This document shows, in pieces, positions 35,691 to 45,400 of a DNA stretch of 55,519 nt. Both the position numbers and the translations under genes were made by a program. The DNA comes from Sulfurimonas sp. (GTDB taxonomy: Bacteria > Campylobacterota > Campylobacteria > Campylobacterales > Sulfurimonadaceae): NCBI GenBank assembly GCA_026996295.1, contig JALWLL010000110.1:1-55519 (forward strand). The letters are read 5' to 3'. The first letter of the stretch is position 1. Each line of letters begins with the position of its first letter. Under the pieces are notes generated by a model. It saw only the letters and a program-made list of their open reading frames with translations, did no database searches and had not been told where the DNA came from.

Positions 35691-36628
35691 AATGTTATCT
35701 CCACATGAAGTACACCCTCTTTAAACTTCTCTTTGAGGTGCAACCCTTTGTTCTTAAGCTCTGTGAGTATCTTTTTTTCATTCCCTTGTTTGAGACCAGA
35801 AAAATTCACAATCAGTTTTTTATTTTTGAAGTTGATAAAGCTGATTTTTTGCTCCTTTGGAAGTCTTAAGGACAAAACTGCTGCTATAGACTCACGAAGC
35901 TTGCTTTGTAGGGTATGTATCTTTGTATATTTTTTTAGAAGTGCTTTGTTTTGCATAGTGGTTGCTTTTAAACCATTCTTTGCGAAGAGTTCCTCTTTTG
36001 CATCTACAATCGTTTGTGTCTTTTGTGATGTTATGAAATACTCACCACCCAAGAGTACTATAAAAGCGATCAACACCACCCCTAGAGTGTAAAAACTTTT
36101 CGTATTAAGAATATGTCCGTACTGTTGCAGCTGTATTTTGTGCTCAGGTAACTTCAAAGCTGAAATATCCAACTCTCCACTCTCTTTAATCCAACCAGAT
36201 GGAACAAGAAGTACAATACCCTCTTTTACATAAACACTTTGTGTCTCACTGACCCTAAATGCACCCTCTATACCCTCTAGTACACTCTGAGCCAGATACA
36301 CATTTGCCACATTGGATATCTGCAATCCTTTGTGTGCCATAAGTTCGAGTATCGCTTTGTCCTCATAAGCGACAACTACGAACTCATCCCCTTTTTTATA
36401 GGCGCTATAGCTATAGTTGCCTTCTGGAAGTGTATCTTCAAAAATAGAGGGGAGTAACTTTTTAACATCTCTGAGATACTTGAGAGGCAAATGCAGTTTT
36501 TTTACCCAATAAAGAGAGGGGGAAAGAACTACATTGACCTTTTGAGCGTTACTCAATGATGAATCAAAACCTTTAGAATCTTTATCTAAAAAAATTGTTT
36601 CATATTTGTTGTTAAATTTCATAAACAA
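35687..36628 (-). CDS. gspL: Type II secretion GspL-like protein
   Basis: 313 residues. A cytoplasmic actin-like domain is shortened (1-175, containing VNVVLSPSLYWVKKLHLPLKYLRDVKKLLPSIFEDTLP), followed by a membrane helix (about 185-205), a coiled coil and a C-terminal periplasmic ferredoxin-like domain. GspL recruits the ATPase GspE. Two ATG codons lie two residues apart at the start (ATGTTTATG). It overlaps gspK by 17 bases. Confidence 0.8.
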   Translation of the reverse strand: MFMKFNNKYETIFLDKDSKGFDSSLSNAQKVNVVLSPSLYWVKKLHLPLKYLRDVKKLLPSIFEDTLPEGNYSYSAYKKGDEFVVVAYEDKAILELMAHKGLQISNVANVYLAQSVLEGIEGAFRVSETQSVYVKEGIVLLVPSGWIKESGELDISALKLPEHKIQLQQYGHILNTKSFYTLGVVLIAFIVLLGGEYFITSQKTQTIVDAKEELFAKNGLKATTMQNKALLKKYTKIHTLQSKLRESIAAVLSLRLPKEQKISFINFKNKKLIVNFSGLKQGNEKKILTELKNKGLHLKEKFKEGVLHVEITL

Positions 36629-37517
36629 AGTTATACCCTTTTTTTGTTTTCATATTATACTCAAAACTGATCTTGGCACTTTGAGAGTTTTGTATGATTT
36701 CAACACTGACATCAAGATAAGGCTCAAAAAAACTTGTCTTAAATTTTGTTGATATAATTCTTTTTTCATCACTATTGAGAACTATATCCTCCAATTTTTC
36801 ATAAACTCCACTACTGAGCTCTTTGGCTCTGAGCTTGTCACAACCAAGCATCATCTCCCAAACATCAGGTGTTGCATGGTTGAGATCAATTTTATAATCT
36901 GCATCATTACTATAATAAAAAAGATTTTTAAACTGTATATTTTTCAAAGAGTTGTCATGATAGGTCATAGTATAAAACTCATTGATCTCATCAAGATGCT
37001 TTTTTGAAACTATATATGCACGAAACAACTCCGGTTTGATGTAAAAAATATCGCTATTATAAGATATTTGTTCTTGATTATTTCCATTGCCGTGCGTAAA
37101 ATCTTGCAAAATATCTATATAATCACCACTTACCATATACCTGCCGACATACTGTTTCAGAAAAAAGATATTTTGTGTGTTTATAGCATTGACATTGAAC
37201 TTTGATCGTGCACTTTTAAGCTCCATAATCACTTTGATACCTGAACTCTCAAAAGGGATAAAAGAGGCCTGAGACAAAAAAATCGAAAAAGCTTCACCCG
37301 ACTCATCTTTAGCTATCTCTTGAAGATTCTTGTCATTTTTCAAAATCCTCAACACATCATCCAGGATCATATTGCTTTGAAGTAAAAAGTTTTCCCCCTC
37401 TACGGACCTGGAAGCATCTTTGAGCTGTTTAAGACCCACTCCGATGGAGATGGTTATCGCCATAATAAAAAAAAGAGTGATAAGAAGAGCAATCCCTTTT
37501 TTACTTCTGTTACACAT
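36612..37517 (-). CDS. gspK: Type II secretion minor pseudopilin GspK
   Basis: 301 residues, starting CNRSKKGIALLITLFFIMAITISIGVGL, with the shortened cleavage site typical of GspK (no Glu at +5). A large helical domain follows, containing a helix-hairpin-helix-like segment (YKIDLNHATPDVWEMMLGCDKLRAKEL). GspK caps the pseudopilus with I and J. Confidence 0.85.
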   Translation of the reverse strand: MCNRSKKGIALLITLFFIMAITISIGVGLKQLKDASRSVEGENFLLQSNMILDDVLRILKNDKNLQEIAKDESGEAFSIFLSQASFIPFESSGIKVIMELKSARSKFNVNAINTQNIFFLKQYVGRYMVSGDYIDILQDFTHGNGNNQEQISYNSDIFYIKPELFRAYIVSKKHLDEINEFYTMTYHDNSLKNIQFKNLFYYSNDADYKIDLNHATPDVWEMMLGCDKLRAKELSSGVYEKLEDIVLNSDEKRIISTKFKTSFFEPYLDVSVEIIQNSQSAKISFEYNMKTKKGYNFVYEI

Positions 37518-37520
37518 CGC

Positions 37521-38735
37521 CTAATTGATACTCATAGAAAAGATTGGTAAAAGCATTGCCGCAACGATAAAACCGATGGAGCCGCCGACAAAGAGCATAA
37601 GAGCCGGTTCCAGCAAAGTGAGTAGCAGACTTATTTTGTCACGGTTCTCTTCAAAATAAAGCTCAGAAACATTGCTGAGAACGTTTTGCACTTGAGAAGT
37701 TTCTTCCCCAAGGGCTATGGACTGTATAAAAGCGTAGTCTATTTTTATGTTTGAATCATTTAGTGCATTGGAGAGCAGTTTTCCCTCAACCACCTTTTTT
37801 GCCGCATTGCTAAAGAGCTCTTTGAGAACCAGGTTGTTTAAGATATTTGAGCTGAGGTTGATAGTTTGCACAAAAGGGACACCTGAGCGTGTTAAAAGCG
37901 AAGCTATATAGGAGAAGCGTGCCAATTCACTTTTTTGGGCTATCTCACCAAAGAGAGGAAGTTTCAAGATCATTTTATGGATAAAATAAGCAAATTTGTA
38001 ACTTTTTTTCATCAGGATCATAAAGGTCGCGACACCTAAGAAAATAAGTGCCAAAATAATACCAAAGTTGTTGTTAAAAAAATCTCCCATAGCAATAACA
38101 ACTTGCGTAGGAACAGGCAGCTCCTGATCCATACTCTCAAAGATACCGGTTATTTGAGGTACAACAAAGGCAAGCATAAAAGAGATCATAAGCAGTGAGA
38201 TAACAATCATAAAAGAGGGGTAGGCAAAAGCCCCTTTTATCTCTTTGTTGATACGCTCCTGCTCTTTTAAAAAGCGGGAGAGCTCCATAAGCACTTCATC
38301 CAAAATACCGCCGCTTTCACTGACTTTTATGGACTGTTTGAAAAACTCCGGAAGGATCACGACTGTTTGAGACTCCAAAGCGGTGTAAAAATTTTTTCCC
38401 TCATCAAGGTGGGTACTGACAGTCGTTAAAAAGAGCTTCATCTTTTTGTTGTTTTGATAATGCGACTGCACGATCTTAAGTGCTGAAACGATACTGATTC
38501 CTGAACGTATATACATAGAGAGTTCACGTGAAAGAGCGGCGAGCTCTTTTGGAGGGATCTTATACTTTCTACTCAGCTCAAAGCTCTCATAAAAAGCGGG
38601 TGAGTCCTCTTTCATACTCTCATAAATGATCTTTTTCGCCTTGAGCTTGCTTTTTGCTTCCTCAAGTGAAGCCGCTTCTATCTTGTCACTGAGCCTTTTT
38701 CCCTCGGCATCGATCCCTTTAAACTTGAAAATCAT
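37521..38735 (-). CDS. gspF: Type II secretion inner-membrane platform protein
   Basis: 404 residues in two repeated helical domains (about 60-185 and 265-390) with three membrane helices. Family segments are IPPKELAALSRELSMYIRSGISIVSAL, ALESQTVVILPEFFKQSIKVSESGGILDEVL and GEETSQVQNVLSNVSELYFEENRDKI. Its stop is four bases from the gspK start. It overlaps the H-like gene by four bases. Confidence 0.96.
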   Translation of the reverse strand: MIFKFKGIDAEGKRLSDKIEAASLEEAKSKLKAKKIIYESMKEDSPAFYESFELSRKYKIPPKELAALSRELSMYIRSGISIVSALKIVQSHYQNNKKMKLFLTTVSTHLDEGKNFYTALESQTVVILPEFFKQSIKVSESGGILDEVLMELSRFLKEQERINKEIKGAFAYPSFMIVISLLMISFMLAFVVPQITGIFESMDQELPVPTQVVIAMGDFFNNNFGIILALIFLGVATFMILMKKSYKFAYFIHKMILKLPLFGEIAQKSELARFSYIASLLTRSGVPFVQTINLSSNILNNLVLKELFSNAAKKVVEGKLLSNALNDSNIKIDYAFIQSIALGEETSQVQNVLSNVSELYFEENRDKISLLLTLLEPALMLFVGGSIGFIVAAMLLPIFSMSIN

Positions 38736-39259
38736 CGAAGTACTTCCTCTATAACTCTCTCTTTCTCACTCACAGCTTCCTCCAAAGAGTTATATTTTGG
38801 AGTCGGCGTAAAATAGCTTGAAAAATCATACACATTGTTTTGAAACTCGACCAACACCTGCTTACCTACCCCCTTTTTATCCACACTGTAAGAAAAACAA
38901 ACCTCCTCTTCTACATCTTCTGAATTAAAGTAGGTTTCTCGAGGCTCTTTTATAGTACCGAGTGCGTATTCATACCTGTACACCTGCACACTCTCATCTA
39001 AAAAGTTTTCAACCTCCAGCTCTTTGCTTAGCTTTCCATCTACAAATATGTCACATTTTGAGCATCTCTCAAGACACAGCAGCTCTACACTCTGCTCGTG
39101 GGGAAACTGCATAAGATAGGTCTTGAGATTGTGCAAACTTAACTTTGTTTCACCCTCTTGCAGACGTTGAAAGTTACCTATTGCAAGAGTATAAACAATA
39201 CCAATGATCAAAATAACAATCAGAAGTTCTATAAGGGAGAAGCCCTTACGTAGATTCAT
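38732..39259 (-). CDS. Type II secretion pseudopilin, GspH-like
   Basis: 175 residues with cleavage site RKGFSLIELLIVILIIGIVYTLAIGNF. The remainder carries a CxxxCSKC cysteine set (LLCLERCSKCDIF) that is unusual for pseudopilins and may form a disulfide in the periplasm. It lies directly after gspG. The H assignment follows from position. Confidence 0.75.
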   Translation of the reverse strand: MNLRKGFSLIELLIVILIIGIVYTLAIGNFQRLQEGETKLSLHNLKTYLMQFPHEQSVELLCLERCSKCDIFVDGKLSKELEVENFLDESVQVYRYEYALGTIKEPRETYFNSEDVEEEVCFSYSVDKKGVGKQVLVEFQNNVYDFSSYFTPTPKYNSLEEAVSEKERVIEEVLR

Positions 39260-39264
39260 AAACT

Positions 39265-39684
39265 TTATTTACACTCGCTCATTCTGATATCTGCTTTGTC
39301 ATCTTTTCCACCCTCTTTTCTGTCGGCTCCAAGGGAGATAAGCTCTATAGCACCATCATCATTGATATAGATAAACTCGTTGCCCCAGGAATCCTTTGGC
39401 ATTTTGCCATCTTTAAAATAACCGCTTGTTGAGTAATTAGGGTACTTTTCAGGATCAGGATTGCTCACAAGAGCTTGCAGACCCTCTTCTGTTGATGGGT
39501 ACACACTGTTATTTATCTTAAACATATCAAGAGCACCATTATATATGCTTTTCATCTGCACACACACAAGGTTTCTTTTTGCCTCTTCCCCTTTTCCGGT
39601 TAGACTTGGCATAACCATCGCAGCAAGAAGCCCCAAAATAACGATAACGATCATCAACTCTATCAGTGAAAACGCTTTTCTCAT
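39265..39684 (-). CDS. gspG: Type II secretion major pseudopilin
   Basis: 139 residues with cleavage site RKAFSLIELMIVIVILGLLAAMVMPSL, the GspG middle (NNSVYPSTEEGLQALVSNPD) and the calcium-loop region DSWGNEFIYINDDGAIELISLGADRKEGG. It is the first machine gene of the operon and forms the pseudopilus shaft. A 69-base gap separates it from the exported protein gene upstream. Confidence 0.97.
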   Translation of the reverse strand: MRKAFSLIELMIVIVILGLLAAMVMPSLTGKGEEAKRNLVCVQMKSIYNGALDMFKINNSVYPSTEEGLQALVSNPDPEKYPNYSTSGYFKDGKMPKDSWGNEFIYINDDGAIELISLGADRKEGGKDDKADIRMSECK

Positions 39685-39753
39685 ACAAATAACCTTCTAA
39701 AAATTTTTTATTTACTTATTATAGTGTAAAAATATTACATAATTGATGTAAAA

Positions 39754-40047
39754 TCAGTAAAGTTTGAGCCTATAGGGTCTATAAAGTGTTGCTTTACCGT
39801 ATTTTTTTACTTTTTGGGGCATATCTTGCAGATCAACTCCCTCTTGTGCTTTAAAAAAACAGATAGAACTTCCTACACAATACACAAGCTCCAGCTCATA
39901 CTCTTTTTCAAAAGCCAAAAAATCAAATGTTTGCATATTTTCAATATTTAACTGCAATAAAGGAGTTTTCTCTACCTGCTTGTATGCATCTTTCTCAACA
40001 CCATATAGCATGAAAAAAGTAAAAAACATCATAACTACAAACTTCAT
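39754..40047 (-). CDS. Small exported protein between protease and secretion genes
   Basis: 97 residues with a signal peptide (1-16), a mature part of two alpha/beta-like segments and two cysteines close together (VYCVGSSICFF). The start overlaps the stop of the protease gene by one base. A small exported partner coupled to a subtilisin-like protease could be a chaperone or inhibitor, but no such family is recognised. Confidence 0.65.
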   Translation of the reverse strand: MKFVVMMFFTFFMLYGVEKDAYKQVEKTPLLQLNIENMQTFDFLAFEKEYELELVYCVGSSICFFKAQEGVDLQDMPQKVKKYGKATLYRPYRLKLY

Positions 40048-42452
40048 TAACGCCCCTTTACTATAAGTTGTAAACCTTGCAAGATACCATTATCAAGTTT
40101 ATGAGCATCTCGCACAATCACCTTCCAGACTCCTGCAGAAGACTCATCTAAAAAGCTCAATGAAGAAAAACGGAAACCATTTTTGTACGCTTCAAATTTT
40201 ATGTCATTAGATGTGATGATCTCACTTTTAGTTCCTGAGGGGGAGATCAAGTCTATATTTAAATCACCACAAAACGTATGGTTCGTTTTTACCTCAAGTC
40301 CAACCCACTCTATCGTGATATCCTCCTCCATCTGCAAGGTTGCATATATGGAAGTATTGTTATCGGGTATCTTTATATTTGGCTCAATATACGCTGATTG
40401 TACTGTTTTGTATGTGCCTAAAGGTTGGAAGTAACCGCTTTGACATTGTGAAATCATCTCAGAAGCATTAATGAGCCCAAAGCCGTAGTTGTTACTGTGC
40501 CAGATGCCGGCAGCGTTTTGTTGCCACGAGGTGTCGTTTGCATCAACTTTTATCGCTGTTTTTGCTACCAGATATTTCAAATCTCTCCATGAAAGATCGG
40601 GACATGCTTCGAGTGTTAGAGCAAGCACACCTGAGACCATCGGGGTCGCTGCACTTGTTCCGTTCATCGCAACCGTATAACTTTTACTTGTATCGGCATC
40701 ATCCGTTAGGGCACCTTTATCTGAATACAGCTCGCTTGCATAGTAAGACTTCCCGGTTAAAAGTGTTGTTGCAATAGTTGGGGATTCATAATAGCGTTCA
40801 CCGCCATAAGCACACACAAGCAGGTTTGCACCCGGGTTTGAATAGCTTGCATACTTGTTCTTATAGTTCAGTGCACCTACTGCAAAAACATAGGGATTGT
40901 TCACAATATAAGAAAGGTTTGCATTGCCGTACTCTTTTCGCTCATTACCGGCAGCAAGGACAAAAATACGCCCTTTTTTATCTCTGAGATTTGTAACAGC
41001 CAGCTCCATGATCTGCTCGAAACTCTCATCGTTTATAAAATAAGCACCCCAGCTGTTATTACTGATACTACACGCTTTTGCAGCATCAGAGTAGTACCAC
41101 AGATCCTCAAGTTTATTGATCTGACCGTTTTCAAGCCAGTTGCTTCCAACAACAACAGCTCCGGGAACAACTCCGCGTACACCCAAACCGTTTTGTGTTT
41201 TTGCAGCCACAATACCTGCAACTGCCGTGCCGTGTCCCACCACAAGGGGATCTGTTTTGTCAAAGAGAGAAAGCTCATCGACTGCCGTTGGATCATTTGT
41301 GCCGTTGACCGCATTTGAAGAAAGGTTCAGATCAACTTCCAAGTCTTCATGTGCCGCTTCCACTCCTGTATCTATCACTTGAATTTTTGGTTTTGAATCT
41401 TGTGTCGGCACTCTGGCATTGACACTGAAAATATTCAGATCATTCCCAACCACGGTAGCGACATTATTGGTGTTATCCACAACTGTTCCCTCGCTGTGTA
41501 AATGCCACTGTAAAAACAGCAACGGATCACCCTCAAGCCCGTCTTTTACCCCGTTACTATTCTCATCTCCATCAAGTGGATCACTGCCACTATGCAGCTC
41601 ACTTGCATCTCCTATATAGTCATGATCGCTGTCTGCAAGCAAAGCAGAGGTGCCAAGCAGGGTTTCATTCCTATCACTTAAGCCGTCAAAATCACTGTCT
41701 GCCCTATACAAAGACGTTCCAAGAGTAAACTCTTCGATGTCACTGAGTCCATCATTATCTGTATCTGTTTGCGTATCGAGCGCACCGAGTAAGATTTCTT
41801 GTAGTTTTGTAAGAGTGTCACCGTCATTATCCTCACGATACAGTGCACTTATGTTTTCATCATTGAGAAGCGCTTTGATAATTCCGTTATTTTCAAAAGA
41901 TTCCAAAAGATTTGGCTGTACAAGAGGAAGTGTATTATTTGGCAAAAAGAGAAGAATATCCTCTCTGTCTCTATCTCCATCATCATCTACTGAACTTCTA
42001 AGCACCTTAGAAGCAAAGGTATCAGTGTTTTGCTCATCGTAGAGCTCTTGAAGTAAACTCAACGCCGATATAACAATATGCATCTCACGTAACTCTTTGG
42101 CACTCACATGCAACTGCAACGTAGAAAAGAGAGCTGAACTATTACCATCTGCATCTTCAACAACTAAAGTTATGCTTGTATTGTCCTCTATAGTTTCATC
42201 AACAAAAAGCTCAAATGTTGATCCTCTTTGTTCATTAAATACAGATGTTTGCACACTTTGAAGTTTCTCACCATTGGCATACATACTTAGTGTTGCTTCT
42301 GAGAGTCCTTGAAAGTAGAGTGTGTGGTAAGAGGCGGGTAGCGTTTGCTCCCCCGCCTCTTCATCTTGTGGGTGTGACTTTGTACACCCACTCAGTAATA
42401 ATACCGCTGCAAAGCATGCAGCAGCAACGCTTTTACCATGCTTTAGATACAT
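40047..42452 (-). CDS. Subtilisin-like (S8) lipoprotein protease with calcium-type repeats and P domain
   Basis: 801 residues. The lipobox LLSGC puts the lipid at Cys23. Residues 155-310 contain several D-x-D-x-D-G calcium loops (TDNDGLSD, DSDFDGLSD, DSDHDYIGD, DENSNGVKD) like thrombospondin type 3 repeats. The peptidase S8 domain (about 350-660) has Asp361 (VIDTGVE), His407 (GHGTAVAG), oxyanion Asn503 (AAGN) and Ser600 (NGTSAATP). A kexin-type P domain closes the protein (about 690-801, GDLNIDLISPSGT…GVWKVIVRD). It is a likely type II secretion cargo or a surface processing protease, and overlaps the large lipoprotein gene by 20 bases. Confidence 0.92.
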   Translation of the reverse strand: MYLKHGKSVAAACFAAVLLLSGCTKSHPQDEEAGEQTLPASYHTLYFQGLSEATLSMYANGEKLQSVQTSVFNEQRGSTFELFVDETIEDNTSITLVVEDADGNSSALFSTLQLHVSAKELREMHIVISALSLLQELYDEQNTDTFASKVLRSSVDDDGDRDREDILLFLPNNTLPLVQPNLLESFENNGIIKALLNDENISALYREDNDGDTLTKLQEILLGALDTQTDTDNDGLSDIEEFTLGTSLYRADSDFDGLSDRNETLLGTSALLADSDHDYIGDASELHSGSDPLDGDENSNGVKDGLEGDPLLFLQWHLHSEGTVVDNTNNVATVVGNDLNIFSVNARVPTQDSKPKIQVIDTGVEAAHEDLEVDLNLSSNAVNGTNDPTAVDELSLFDKTDPLVVGHGTAVAGIVAAKTQNGLGVRGVVPGAVVVGSNWLENGQINKLEDLWYYSDAAKACSISNNSWGAYFINDESFEQIMELAVTNLRDKKGRIFVLAAGNERKEYGNANLSYIVNNPYVFAVGALNYKNKYASYSNPGANLLVCAYGGERYYESPTIATTLLTGKSYYASELYSDKGALTDDADTSKSYTVAMNGTSAATPMVSGVLALTLEACPDLSWRDLKYLVAKTAIKVDANDTSWQQNAAGIWHSNNYGFGLINASEMISQCQSGYFQPLGTYKTVQSAYIEPNIKIPDNNTSIYATLQMEEDITIEWVGLEVKTNHTFCGDLNIDLISPSGTKSEIITSNDIKFEAYKNGFRFSSLSFLDESSAGVWKVIVRDAHKLDNGILQGLQLIVKGR

Positions 42453-45400
42453 CTAAACCTATGCTAAATGGTTTTTGAAGTGATCTTGTCTCACTCTGTG
42501 TAGTTGTACGGGCAGAGCTAAGAGCAACCTCTTCGTTTGCAAAGTATACAGTTACATAACGTCTAGGCACATAGTACCACAAATCGAACTCCGATTCTGT
42601 TGCATAAGCACTACCGCTGACAAACAGATCTAACAGTTCATTCTCTGTTTTATCTTTATACTCTGTAACCGTCACACTACCACCGAGATAGTTTTGCTCA
42701 AGCATATCTTGTGAAAAACCGCTAATCGCGTCTTGAACATTTTGTGGCAACACTTTGCTAACATTAATATCAGGAAGAGCGTTTGCTACTTGCGTTGTTG
42801 TAAGTGTAAAATCAAACTGATAATTCGGTGCTGAACTGTACATAGAACCTGTAAGAAGATTGAGTTTAGCAACATCACCACCATCCATCTCTATTCCTGA
42901 AGTTCCTTCACTAAATGTTACATCAAGCTGAGGATAATCCGCTGTGTTGTATCTCGCTAGAAGCGAACCATCACCATAATAATTTGATGTAGCGTAAAAT
43001 AAAAAACCTAACTCATTACTTAAATATAGAGAGTTAGTAATAACATACTGTGCTGCATCTATCGGGTAAACATCCATGATATAACCGGTGTCAGTACTCG
43101 TTTGACTACCTGTATCAAAATACAGACCATTATACACCTCTAACAAACTAAAGTAATCGTTGAATGAAACACTTTTGACAACTTCCACCTCTGTCGGTGC
43201 TTGAAATGCAGCTGCATCTACACTCACACCAGCTTGAAGCGCTGTTGCATTTGCTTCAAAGAAAGTAAAATCTCCATCTGTAAGATTTTTAACTAGAAAG
43301 CTATAGTTTCCGTTTTCACCCATTGTATTTGCACTTACGCTAAACATTACACTACCCTGTGCATCTACAGGAGTACCATATGTAGAGGCATACCCACTTC
43401 CGTCAACGTAAAAGGTAGGCGTTGTATTTGGATCCAAGCCTGTCACAGTTAAATTAAAATCAAAACTCTCCTCTTCACCATTACATCCATCTATATACTG
43501 CACTATATCATAGCTTGATGCGCCTCGCTCATCTCTGCTTTCAAAAAGATATGAGAACGGAAGGTTATACTCTTGAACAGGGACAGATGCATACATCTGT
43601 GTGACAACGCTCTCTCTGTCATCGTTAAACTCACCCCATGTGATCTGGCCATCATTGTTAGTATCATCCATCTGTAGCATAATATTCATGATCTCAGAGG
43701 CACTAAGTACACCATCATTATTGGTATCAAGATCATCTGCCGTTGCCAATATCGTTCCATTTTCATCTCGTGGAGGATTCAAATCTGCTACCCAGTTAGG
43801 GATAGTGTCTGCATCATACGCCGCACACCAATCCATCTCTGAACATGTTACATTTGTATCCGGCTGATAAGAACACACACTTTGTGCTTCACTAAGTAAC
43901 ATCACTTTAACACTCTCCATCACCATATCATCGCTCATGATTGTGTCAGATGTCAATGAGACTGAGAAGCTTATTCTGTCCCCTACCACATTGAAACTTG
44001 CACGACCGTCGGCATCTGTAAGTGCCTCTTGTCCAGAGATAGGTTCAAGTGTTGCACTATCATGAATTGCGACAAGGAGTCCCGGTACTTGTGTATTGAC
44101 GATCAAAGTACCTGTTTGCGTCGGATCTGTTACCGTAATAGTTGCACTTGTTGTAGCACTCTCACCATCTTGATCACTTGCCGTACAGGAAATTCTCACC
44201 TGTCCTGTTTCACTAAATGTACGCGTATACTGATCTGAGAAGTTATTGATATATGTACCATCAACACTCCACTCATATGTGACCCATGTTCCTTCCGGAT
44301 CTGTTGCCGTACATCTAAACGTTTTCTCTGTATTGATATTTACAGTTTCATTAACAAGTTCATATGTAAATTGTGGTGCCTGATTATTTTCTATAGTCTG
44401 CACACTTACTGTATAGTCACTACTGTTACTGTCATTATTGTCAGTCGCTCTAATAGCAAACGTGTAAGTTCCCACAGCATTTGGCGTCACCTGTGCTTCA
44501 TACATATATCTACTTGCATTGAAAGTAAACGGATATATGGTTCCATTTTGATCAATCGCCTGAACCGACTTGACATTAACGCCATCTTCTTTGTCTCTCA
44601 CATAAGCAAAAAGATCTATTGTATTGTTTGCTGAAGCAATATCTACAACATAAGAAAGCGCTCCTGCATAACTCACAACAGGAGGATGGTTTCCAACCAG
44701 CACTGCAAATGATCTGCTACTGCTTAAATTCCCATCGCTTGCACTCACCACAATAGTATGTGGACCATTTTGCAGACTCATATCTCTACTCTGAGTTACT
44801 ACACCATCAAGTGTATAACTAAAATCAACAATATCACCATTAGGATCATATGCATATGCATATATCGTGTAGTTACCTTCTGGAAGAATACCGTTGAGAT
44901 CCGTATATCTTCCCGTAGAGGTATTATAGAAGTACACACCATTAATGACAGGAGCGCGGTTTTGAAGAACTTCTAAAGTTGCGCTTGCTTCTGCGCTCAA
45001 TGTAGCATCAGAAAAAGTTGCTCTAAGATCGTATGACCCAGCTGCTAAACTTTTTGGTGCTATAGCAGAAACTTCAGCATTGGTGAGATCAAGCTCTCCA
45101 TACATATAATCATAGCCTGTCCCTTGATAACGCGCTTTAAGAGTATAGTGAGTTCCCTCAACCAAAGCGGTTCCATTGAGCGTTAAGCCATCGAAGGTAA
45201 TAGCATCTCCATTTGCATCCTTAGCACTTACATAAAACTTAACCTTCGTAGCTTTTTCGCTAATATTATTGTTTCTAAAGTACGCACTCACTCGCGGTGC
45301 TTGATTTTCATCTTGTACAGTAACACTTAAAGCTCTTGTACTATCAGCTGTTTCAGGAGCAACCACAGTACCATTTGCATTAACGCTCACAACTGTTGAG

